9,827 nt of DNA from Lachnospiraceae bacterium (lineage in GTDB: Bacteria; Bacillota_A; Clostridia; Lachnospirales; Lachnospiraceae). How positions within the stretch are numbered: position 1 is the stretch's first letter; every line of letters begins with the position of its first letter. The translations under genes and the position numbers were made by a program. Location: positions 1 to 9,827 of the forward strand of contig JAFUEG010000183.1 of assembly GCA_017464045.1 (NCBI GenBank). Direction: 5' to 3'. The notes under the pieces are model-generated. The model was not told where the DNA came from. It ran no database searches and saw only the letters and a program-made list of their open reading frames with translations. Below are positions 1 to 5,911 of the stretch, in pieces.

Positions 1-92
1 CTTACACCTACATCAACAAGAATTGATGTATTATCAGTACCTACAAATGTACAGTTTCCACTACTGCCACTTGCTATTGTCATCATTTTCAT
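1..92 (-). CDS. MBL-fold metallo-hydrolase, YycJ/WalJ family (N-terminal fragment, cut by window edge)
   Basis: Thirty complete codons are visible from an ATG at 92 before the gene leaves the window. The peptide begins MKMMTIASGSSGNCTFVG and continues with TDNTSILVDVGV. The ASGSSGN turn followed by a short strand and an (I/V)D(A/V)G motif is the usual opening of the YycJ/WalJ branch of the metallo-beta-lactamase fold; members are about 260 residues long. The metal-binding HxHxDH motif would lie outside the window, so activity cannot be judged. The homologue in Bacillus sits in the walRK region and is linked to cell-wall and DNA-end processing phenotypes; whether that applies here is unknown. 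A GGTGAT sequence just upstream may be the ribosome site; the Met residues at positions 3 and 4 are alternative starts. It follows the ASKHA gene by 67 AT-rich bases with no clear terminator, so it is probably in the same operon. Confidence 0.82.
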   Translation of the reverse strand, partial: MKMMTIASGSSGNCTFVGTDNTSILVDVGV

Positions 93-159
93 CTTATCAC
101 CATAGTAATAAAAATATTAAAATCAAATTGTTATTTATTGTTTTAGCAATAATATACTA

Positions 160-1278
160 CTATATTTCTTTAAAAAACATATTATTTATAAGGCTTTCGT
201 TATATCCGTATTCGTCGGCAAGAAGTAATACCTCTATTTTTTCACTCAATAAATCAGCCTTTTTTATTAGCTTATCATCAATAAGGATTTGCTCGGCACC
301 CGTAAGTGACGTATTACCTGTTTGATGAGCCTTATTACTAAAAGCTTTAGGAATTATACCAAGCATAACGGCATCCTCAATTTTCAAAAAGCTTCCGAAG
401 CCTCCGGAAATATATACATTATCTGTCATTTCATAACCAATACCTGATTTTTTATATAGGCTTTCTATACATGAGGCAATTGCCGCCTTTGCAAGAAGTA
501 TTTCCCGTATGATATCTGAGGTAATTAATATATTGTGAACTCTGATTCCGTTTTCAATATATTCATCACTTAAGCATCCGTTCTTTGAAAGCTTACCACT
601 ATTAATGAGTGCTACTAAAGCACTTATGCCTGACGCGCCGTAAACCCCCTGTATTTTAAGACTTGCCTCAAATGCCGGACCGCAGGCAGCAGATGCAGCC
701 AAAAGCTTTCCCTTATTATTAAGCACCATCTCTCCGTTGGTTCCAAGGTCTATCAGCAGATTGACCTTGGTCTTATCAAGGAAATAATTAGACTTATCAA
801 GAAAAATAAGTCCTGAAAGTATGTCTCCGCCTATAAATGCACTTACACAGCCTGTAAGTATAACATCACAATCAAATCGGCATTCTTTTCCGAAAAGCTC
901 GTGAGACTTTTTAACAACTGTTTTATCAAGAACCGTCGGATAGGGACTTTCACCCATTTTACTTACATCATACTCAAGTAAAAGGCTTATCATGGTTGTG
1001 TTTCCGGATAAGCAAAGCTTGGATATATCATTTACGTCGCAATTATTAACCGATAAATATTCATCTATCGCGGAAAGAATATCAGAAACCGCCAATTCCT
1101 TTAATTTGGCAATAAAAGACTTGTCTCTTTTAACGGTGTTAATTCTGTTAATAACATCACTTCCGTAAAGAGACTGCCTGTTGTGAAAGCTTTTTTGAAA
1201 AAAATCACAATCCTTATCTGTATTCAAAAAAGCCATATCAATATTTGTAGTTCCGACATCAACCGCAATAAAAATCAT
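160..1278 (-). CDS. ASKHA-domain ATPase related to RACo/DUF4445 corrinoid-activator C-terminal domain, without Fe-S domain
   Basis: The 372-residue protein opens directly with an actin/Hsp70/sugar-kinase (ASKHA) phosphate loop, DVGTTNIDMAF at residues 7-17. Other family hallmarks follow: NRQSLYGSDVINRI (33-46), SGNTTM (91-96), GCVSAFIGGD (143-152), the second phosphate loop DLGTNGEMVL (177-186), ACGPAFEAS (198-206) and the adenosine motif SGGFGSFL (291-298). Together they match the middle plus C-terminal part of the RACo/RamA-type reductive activators of corrinoid proteins (DUF4445). Those proteins are about 600 residues and carry an iron-sulfur domain for electron delivery; this one has none and no cysteine cluster that could replace it. 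ATP binding is therefore well supported, but the partner and reaction are unknown. The ATG at 1278 directly follows the TAA of the threonine ammonia-lyase gene; AAAGGCGA at 1287-1294, 8 bases upstream, serves as the ribosome site, so translation is probably coupled. It ends in TAG. Confidence 0.85.
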   Translation of the reverse strand: MIFIAVDVGTTNIDMAFLNTDKDCDFFQKSFHNRQSLYGSDVINRINTVKRDKSFIAKLKELAVSDILSAIDEYLSVNNCDVNDISKLCLSGNTTMISLLLEYDVSKMGESPYPTVLDKTVVKKSHELFGKECRFDCDVILTGCVSAFIGGDILSGLIFLDKSNYFLDKTKVNLLIDLGTNGEMVLNNKGKLLAASAACGPAFEASLKIQGVYGASGISALVALINSGKLSKNGCLSDEYIENGIRVHNILITSDIIREILLAKAAIASCIESLYKKSGIGYEMTDNVYISGGFGSFLKIEDAVMLGIIPKAFSNKAHQTGNTSLTGAEQILIDDKLIKKADLLSEKIEVLLLADEYGYNESLINNMFFKEI

Positions 1279-2493
1279 TTAAAAAATCGCCTTTGGTTTC
1301 TTTTCTATAGGTCTGTAGCCTCTGTCATTAAGCTCATTAAGAATCTGTTCCTTATGTTCAGGGCCAAATGCCTCGATTGTAATTACAAGCTCAACGGCAG
1401 AATTACGATTTATGGTTACAAACTGGTTATGTTCAAGCTTTATTATATTACCATTTAAGTTGGCTATTACACCGGCAACATTTTGAAGTTCACCCGGCTT
1501 ATCAGGAAGAAGTACTGAAACATTAAATATTCTGCTTCTTGCGATAAGTCCATGCTGAACAACAGATGAAAATGTAATAACATCCATATTTCCGCCGCTT
1601 AATATACTTACAACCTTCTGTCCCTTAGGCTCAAGGTGCTTAAGTGCCGCTACTGTAAGAAGACCGCTGTTTTCAACAAGCATCTTATGGTTTTCAAGCA
1701 TATCAAGAAATGCTACTATAAGCTCACTATCTTCAACTGTGATTATGTCATCAAGATTTTCTTTAAGATATGGGAATATTTTAGTACCCGGAGTCTTAAC
1801 TGCTGTACCGTCTGCAATTGTATCAACCACATCAAGGGTTGTTACTTCTCCGTTAATAAGAGATACCTTAAGGCATGCTGCACCCTGTGGCTCAACACCT
1901 ATAACCTTAATATTTGGATTAAGAGTCTTAGCAAGGGTTGAAACTCCTGTTGCAAGCCCGCCACCACCTACAGGTACAAGTATAATATCCGCAAAAGGAA
2001 GCTCCTTTATAATCTCCATAGCTACAGTACTCTGACCTGTTGCTACATCCAAATCATCAAACGGATGAACAAAGGTATATCCCTTTTCCTCTGCTAATTT
2101 AAGTGCATATTGGCAGGACTCATCATATACCTCACCGTATAAGACAACCTCTGCACCATAGGACTTGGTTCTGTTTACCTTTATAAGAGGTGTTGTTGTA
2201 GGCATAACAATAGTAGCCTTAACACCGTAAGCCTTTGCTGCATAGGCAACGCCCTGGGCATGATTACCCGCTGATGCGGTTATAAGTCCTCTTTCTCTTT
2301 CCTCATCGGTAAGAGTGCTTATTTTGTAGTACGCTCCTCTTATCTTATAAGCTCCTGTAAGCTGCATATTTTCAGGCTTAAGATAAACCTTATTACCACA
2401 TTGCTGTGAGAAAAATTCACTTTCTATAAGCGGTGTCGGATGTACCACCTTGCTTACTATCTCATATGCTTTTTCAAATTTATCAAGTGTCAT
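1279..2493 (-). CDS. ilvA: Threonine ammonia-lyase (threonine dehydratase) with C-terminal ACT domain
   Basis: This cytosolic PLP enzyme of 404 residues converts L-threonine to 2-oxobutyrate and ammonia, feeding isoleucine synthesis or threonine catabolism. The fold-type II catalytic domain spans roughly residues 1-320. Visible motifs are KPENMQLTGAYKIRGA (39-54) with the Schiff-base lysine at 50, SAGNHAQG (74-81) contacting the substrate carboxylate, the PLP phosphate cradle GGGGLATG (176-183) and SGGN (299-302). A single ACT domain follows (about 324-395, starting NVSVLLPDKPGEL). Length and single ACT domain match the clostridial and TdcB-like form rather than the roughly 510-residue E. coli IlvA with two regulatory repeats, so the choice between ilvA and tdcB is partly a naming matter. 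The start is fixed by AAGGAGA at 2501-2507, 7 bases before the ATG. The last codon abuts the ASKHA gene with no gap. The ACT domain suggests allosteric control by an amino acid, but the ligand cannot be read from sequence. Confidence 0.93.
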   Translation of the reverse strand: MTLDKFEKAYEIVSKVVHPTPLIESEFFSQQCGNKVYLKPENMQLTGAYKIRGAYYKISTLTDEERERGLITASAGNHAQGVAYAAKAYGVKATIVMPTTTPLIKVNRTKSYGAEVVLYGEVYDESCQYALKLAEEKGYTFVHPFDDLDVATGQSTVAMEIIKELPFADIILVPVGGGGLATGVSTLAKTLNPNIKVIGVEPQGAACLKVSLINGEVTTLDVVDTIADGTAVKTPGTKIFPYLKENLDDIITVEDSELIVAFLDMLENHKMLVENSGLLTVAALKHLEPKGQKVVSILSGGNMDVITFSSVVQHGLIARSRIFNVSVLLPDKPGELQNVAGVIANLNGNIIKLEHNQFVTINRNSAVELVITIEAFGPEHKEQILNELNDRGYRPIEKKPKAIF

Positions 2494-2513
2494 TATTACA
2501 TCTCCTTATGAAT

Positions 2514-2562
2514 CATATATAATGTTAATTCCAATATATCAATTTTAAGCTGTTTATTGATA
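2514..2562 (-). promoter_or_regulatory. Weak candidate promoter and AT-rich dyad between ftsY and the threonine ammonia-lyase gene
   Basis: Most of the 74-base gap after the ftsY stop is described here. On the minus strand TTGATA (2542-2537) is followed after 17 bases by TATATG (2519-2514). The predicted start of transcription would fall almost on the Shine-Dalgarno sequence at 2501-2507, which makes this promoter doubtful. A perfect 7-base inverted repeat, TATCAAT/ATTGATA (2556-2562 and 2537-2543, 12-base loop), overlaps the candidate -35 box. It has no GC stem or T-tract, so it is not a convincing terminator. It could be an operator or chance in AT-rich DNA. Confidence 0.25.
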
Positions 2563-2567
2563 ATTTT

Positions 2568-3842
2568 TTATACGTCAAAAAGATCATCATCGTTTTTTAT
2601 TTTTTCAATATCACTGTCAACAATAATCTCTATATCTGATTTGATATCAAAATCCGCAAACAATGCATTTACATAGTTTGTAGGATCAAATCTTTGTAAA
2701 TCATCCACCTGCTCACCGATTCCTATGTATTTAACGGGAACGTTTAATTCGGATTGAATTGCAATAGCTATACCACCCTTTGCAGTTCCGTCAAGCTTGG
2801 TTATTATAATACCGTTTATCTCAGTAACCGAGCTAAATTGTCTTGCCTGCTCCAAGGCATTTTGACCTGTAGTTCCGTCAAGAACAATCAAAGACTCAAC
2901 ATTGGCTTCCGGATATTCTCTTGATATAACTCTTCTCATCTTGCCAAGCTCATCCATAAGATTTTTCTTGTTGTGAAGTCTTCCGGCAGTGTCTATAAGA
3001 AGAATATCCGTATTTCTTGACTTTGCGGCAGATACAGCATCATAAACAACAGCAGATGGGTCTGCACCCTCACCCTGTGCAATTATATCTACGCCTGCAC
3101 GATTTGACCATGTTTTAAGCTGATCTATAGCGGCAGCCCTAAAGGTATCCGCAGCAGCCATAAGAACCTTTTTACCACGCTTTTTATACTGTGCGGCAAG
3201 CTTTCCGATGGAGGTAGTCTTACCAACACCGTTTACACCGATTACAAGTACAACAGTCTTCTTATCCTCAAAATCATAAGCTGTATCATCAACGGACATC
3301 TGGTCTCTTATTATATTTACGATAAGCTGCTTACAAGCTTCAGCCTCTTTAATCTTCTGCTCCTTAACCTTATCCTTTAAGTCATCGATGATTCTTTCTG
3401 TGGTCTCAACACCAAGATCCGCCATAACAAGGGTTTCTTCAAGCTCATCATAGAAATCATCGTCAATTTCATTTGCCTTAAAAAGATTGGCAAAGCTCTC
3501 TGCAAAGCTGTTTCTGGACTTGGTTAATCCCTCTTTTAATCTTGCAAAAAAGCCTTTTTTCTTTTCCGGCTCTTCAGAGAGTATATCCGAATTATCACTA
3601 TCATCATTTATTGAATCTTCTGGATGATATTCTTCTGTAACGGCCTCTTCATCATCTGCAAGATATTCATCAGGAATATCCTCTCCATCATCCTTACCGT
3701 TTAAAAATGGATCCTCACCGTCTTTCAAATATTTCGGATTACCAAAATCATCATAAACTTCCTCTGCATTACTATTGTTCAATAAATCATAATCACTTAT
3801 TATATTTTCTTCTTCTTTTTTTTTCTTTCCAAAACCAAACAT
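2568..3842 (-). CDS. ftsY: Signal recognition particle receptor FtsY
   Basis: FtsY is the SRP-receptor GTPase that docks ribosome-nascent-chain-Ffh complexes at the membrane. The protein has 424 residues. Residues 1-95 form a strongly acidic, low-complexity A region after a basic tip (GFGKKKK). EKKKGFFARLKEGLTKSRNS (93-112) is the amphipathic lipid-binding helix at the start of the N domain. The GTPase domain shows G1 GVNGVGKTT (202-210), DTFRAAA (232-238), G3 DTAGR (284-288), G4 TKLDG (348-352) and the closing GIGEQVDDLQRFD (374-386). The usual C-terminal end, near NALF (392-395), is followed by about 29 further residues rich in Asp, Ile and Lys, which is longer than common FtsY proteins. 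GGGAGGAG at 3847-3854 is a strong ribosome site 4 bases before the ATG. It follows the small unknown gene by 37 bases. Confidence 0.97.
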   Translation of the reverse strand: MFGFGKKKKEEENIISDYDLLNNSNAEEVYDDFGNPKYLKDGEDPFLNGKDDGEDIPDEYLADDEEAVTEEYHPEDSINDDSDNSDILSEEPEKKKGFFARLKEGLTKSRNSFAESFANLFKANEIDDDFYDELEETLVMADLGVETTERIIDDLKDKVKEQKIKEAEACKQLIVNIIRDQMSVDDTAYDFEDKKTVVLVIGVNGVGKTTSIGKLAAQYKKRGKKVLMAAADTFRAAAIDQLKTWSNRAGVDIIAQGEGADPSAVVYDAVSAAKSRNTDILLIDTAGRLHNKKNLMDELGKMRRVISREYPEANVESLIVLDGTTGQNALEQARQFSSVTEINGIIITKLDGTAKGGIAIAIQSELNVPVKYIGIGEQVDDLQRFDPTNYVNALFADFDIKSDIEIIVDSDIEKIKNDDDLFDV

Positions 3843-3879
3843 AAGACTCCTCCCAACTTATATTTTATAATAATCAGAA

Positions 3880-4140
3880 TTATAGTTTTTTGTAAACATA
3901 AAGTATATCCATTAATTTTGAATATATCTTATCATTATAGTCCCAACAACAATCAATTATCCCTTTGGGATAATAAGGGTAATATTTTTCAGAATTTTTA
4001 ACTATACTCATTTTATCCAATTCATCAATAATTTGTTGTAATTGATCAACTTCCATATAATCAGGCATTTTATTCGGATTATTAATTAAATAAAAAATAT
4101 CTTCTTTTATATCAAAAATCATTTTCTCAAATCTTGTCAT
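3880..4140 (-). CDS. Small hypothetical protein (86 aa) between smc and ftsY
   Basis: I do not recognise this protein. Reading from the ATG at 4140 gives 86 residues starting MTRFEKMIFDIKEDIFYLIN. This start is preferred because TAAGGAA (4151-4157) lies 10 bases upstream. The frame stays open to an ATG at 4200, but those extra 20 codons run into the arm of the palindromic element and look fortuitous. The protein is soluble in appearance, with no signal peptide or membrane helix, and is rich in aromatic and acidic residues (10 Tyr). It has one distinctive block at residues 52-68, KYYPYYPKGIIDCCWDY, including a Cys-Cys-Trp. Helix-turn-aromatic small proteins of this sort include orphan immunity proteins, but that is only a guess. 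It lies 37 bases before ftsY on the same strand and may be cotranscribed. Its AT-richness relative to its neighbours and its position at a usually tight junction suggest a later insertion. Confidence 0.6.
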   Translation of the reverse strand: MTRFEKMIFDIKEDIFYLINNPNKMPDYMEVDQLQQIIDELDKMSIVKNSEKYYPYYPKGIIDCCWDYNDKIYSKLMDILYVYKKL

Positions 4141-4173
4141 AATAAATATTTTCCTTATATGATGAACCTTGGC

Positions 4174-4316
4174 GATGACCTTGTACCTGTGATAATTCAT
4201 AAGCAGGTACTTTGAACACGCCGGTACTTAGCGAGGTCTTTTCGAGCTTAGTACCGCTGCGTGTGAGAGTAGCGAAAGCGTGCCTGCGATGAATTAATCA
4301 CAGGTACAAGGTCATC
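4174..4316. repeat. 143-base palindromic intergenic element with nested hairpins
   Basis: The left arm (4174-4200, beginning GATGACCTTGTACCTGTGA) and right arm (4289-4316) are reverse complements over 27-28 bases with a single one-base indel. Inside, GCAGG (4203-4207) pairs with CCTGC (4283-4287). A central hairpin pairs ACACGC (4216-4221) and CGGTACT (4222-4228) with AGTACCG (4250-4256) and GCGTGT (4259-4264), leaving a two-base CT bulge; AGC (4230-4232) and GCT (4246-4248) can extend it. GCGAAAGC at 4272-4279 is a very stable mini-hairpin type with a GAAA loop. No transposase is encoded and no clear target duplication flanks it. It looks like a MITE- or REP-like mobile palindrome, or a structured RNA segment, in the smc-to-ftsY transcript. 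The copy number in the genome cannot be known from this window. Confidence 0.85.
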
Positions 4317-4324
4317 TTACAACA

Positions 4325-5905
4325 TTAATCATCAAGCTCCCCTTCAATCATATTGACAGATACAAGAGTCGATACACCTTTTTCCTGCATGGTTATACCG
4401 TAAAGGATATCTGCAGCCTCCATAGTACCCTTTCTGTGGGTTATAACTATGAACTGTGTATCTTTTGTAAGTTTATTAAGATACTTTGCAAATCGTTTAA
4501 CGTTAGAGTCATCAAGAGCTGCCTCAATCTCATCAAGAAGACAGAATGGTGACGGCTTAAGGCTCTGAATTGCAAACAGTAAGGCTATTGCAGTAAGAGA
4601 TTTTTCACCACCTGATAGCTGCATCATATTCTGAAGCTTCTTTCCAGGCGGCTGTGCAATAATCTTTATACCGGTTTCGAGGATATCCTCCTCATCCACA
4701 AGCTCAAGATCTGCCTTTCCTCCACCGAAAAGCTCCTTAAATACCGACGCAAACATTACTCTGATATCCTTGAATTTTTCAGCGAATTGCTCCTTCATGG
4801 CTCTGTCAAGTTCTTCTATAATTGATACAAGATTAGCTTCTGCCTTAACTATATCATCATGTTGGGTCTTCAAAAACTCATATCTTTCAGATACAGACTT
4901 ATAATCCTCAATTGCATTAACATTGACAGGACCAAGCTCTTTAATCTTATTTTTAATAGCTGATATTTCTCTTTTAAGCTCCTTAACATCAGTGAATTTT
5001 TCATCCTTAAATTCTTTTGCGGAATTATATGTAAGCTCATACTCCTCCCACATATAATTATTAAGATGTTCACTTTGTTCGGAAAGCTTTTCTATTGATG
5101 TATTAATCTTAAATGCAGACTTATCCAAACCGTTTATCTGCTCTGACAATGCTTCACGCTTATTAAAGAAATCCTTATGGCTTTCATTTAAAGCATTACG
5201 CTTTTCGTTAAATTCTACAAGCTTTTGTTCCTTAATACCGATTATTCTGATGTTTTCCTCAAGAATCTTCTTTGTTTCTTCGATTTTATCGGTAAGAGTA
5301 AATATCTCATTTTCACTGGAATTTAACTTATTTTTAAGTTCTTCTACATTTTGTTTTATTTCATTTTGAGCTGACTTAACTCTTGTAACGTTTTGCAGGA
5401 TAAAGTCATACTGTTGCTTAACGGTATTAAATTCAAGGTTAAGCTTATTAATCTTTTCCTGTGACTTCTCCAGATTTTCCTTGTCTGTTACAAGTTCCTT
5501 TTCAAGTCTTTCAATCTTTGCCTCAAGCTCTTTAACAGCCTTTTCCTGTTCATGATTGCTGTTATAAAGCTCCTCTTTATTGGCATTTATGTCATTTATC
5601 TGGTTGGTAAGATCATTGTTTTCCCTGCTGATACCCGCAAATGCTTTAGCTATCTCTTCAAGCTTCTCCTCTGTCTGGTTCAAATTAAGCTCAAAGGTGT
5701 TTTTGCGTATATTAATATTTTGTATATTGTTGTTAAGCGCATCCTTTGTTCTTACAAGCTCATCACGGGAAGCTATAAGCTTAGCCACATTTGCCTCTGC
5801 CTCATTATGAAGCTTTTTTAATTTCTCGATTTCTTCGGTGATTTCATCAAGCTCACGTTTTCTTCCCAGAAGATTTGATGAATTCTTAAATGCACCACCG
5901 GTCAT
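4325..5905 (-). CDS. smc: SMC chromosome partition protein, C-terminal part (downstream of an in-frame stop)
   Basis: This is the second half of SMC, in the same frame as the upstream half and separated from it by TGA-GCC. From the Met at 5905 it has 526 residues. Residues 1-14 (MTGGAFKNSSNLLG) are the end of the hinge domain. Residues about 15-320 are long heptad-patterned coiled coil rich in Glu, Lys, Asn and Leu. The C-terminal ATPase head follows, with GPVNVNAIEDY (325-335), the ABC signature LSGGEKS (430-436), Walker B FCLLDEIEAALD (454-465) and the H-loop ITHRKGTM (488-495). All ATPase motifs are intact, which argues against long-standing decay. There is no good Shine-Dalgarno sequence before the Met: GGTGAG at 5927-5932 is 21 bases away. 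Independent translation would need reinitiation or readthrough at the TGA. In other bacteria the head would pair with the N-terminal half and bind ScpA/ScpB to form condensin. The alternative is a sequence or consensus error. Confidence 0.9.
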   Translation of the reverse strand: MTGGAFKNSSNLLGRKRELDEITEEIEKLKKLHNEAEANVAKLIASRDELVRTKDALNNNIQNINIRKNTFELNLNQTEEKLEEIAKAFAGISRENNDLTNQINDINANKEELYNSNHEQEKAVKELEAKIERLEKELVTDKENLEKSQEKINKLNLEFNTVKQQYDFILQNVTRVKSAQNEIKQNVEELKNKLNSSENEIFTLTDKIEETKKILEENIRIIGIKEQKLVEFNEKRNALNESHKDFFNKREALSEQINGLDKSAFKINTSIEKLSEQSEHLNNYMWEEYELTYNSAKEFKDEKFTDVKELKREISAIKNKIKELGPVNVNAIEDYKSVSERYEFLKTQHDDIVKAEANLVSIIEELDRAMKEQFAEKFKDIRVMFASVFKELFGGGKADLELVDEEDILETGIKIIAQPPGKKLQNMMQLSGGEKSLTAIALLFAIQSLKPSPFCLLDEIEAALDDSNVKRFAKYLNKLTKDTQFIVITHRKGTMEAADILYGITMQEKGVSTLVSVNMIEGELDD

Positions 5906-5908
5906 GGC

Positions 5909-5911
5909 TCA
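5909..5911 (-). other. In-frame TGA interrupting smc at the conserved hinge glycine
   Basis: On the minus strand the bases read CCG GGC TGA GCC ATG ACC. Family members normally read N-P-G-G-(S/A)-M-T-G-G here, so TGA stands where the second Gly of the pair belongs. One base change, GGA to TGA (the plus-strand A at 5911 replacing C), accounts for it. The frame on both sides is identical, so there is no indel. Counting the stop as one residue, the whole protein would be 1185 residues, very close to the usual length of about 1186. Confidence 0.9.

Noticed and set aside
23..325. A 100-codon open frame on the plus strand at the left edge
   Set aside because: It runs antisense to the end of the ASKHA gene and the start of the YycJ-like gene, and its Ser/Tyr/Phe-rich composition is typical of antisense AT-rich DNA.
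4141..4200. N-terminal extension of the small gene to an ATG at 4200
   Set aside because: The extra codons come partly from the palindrome arm, and the ATG at 4140 has a properly placed ribosome site.
4174..4316. Insertion sequence or CRISPR-type repeat
   Set aside because: There is no transposase, no clear target duplication and no series of direct repeats with spacers, so only a palindromic element is claimed.
5909..5911. Selenocysteine codon or programmed frameshift in smc
   Set aside because: The expected residue is Gly, not Cys; no SECIS-like hairpin is evident just downstream; and both halves are in the same frame, so no frameshift is needed.
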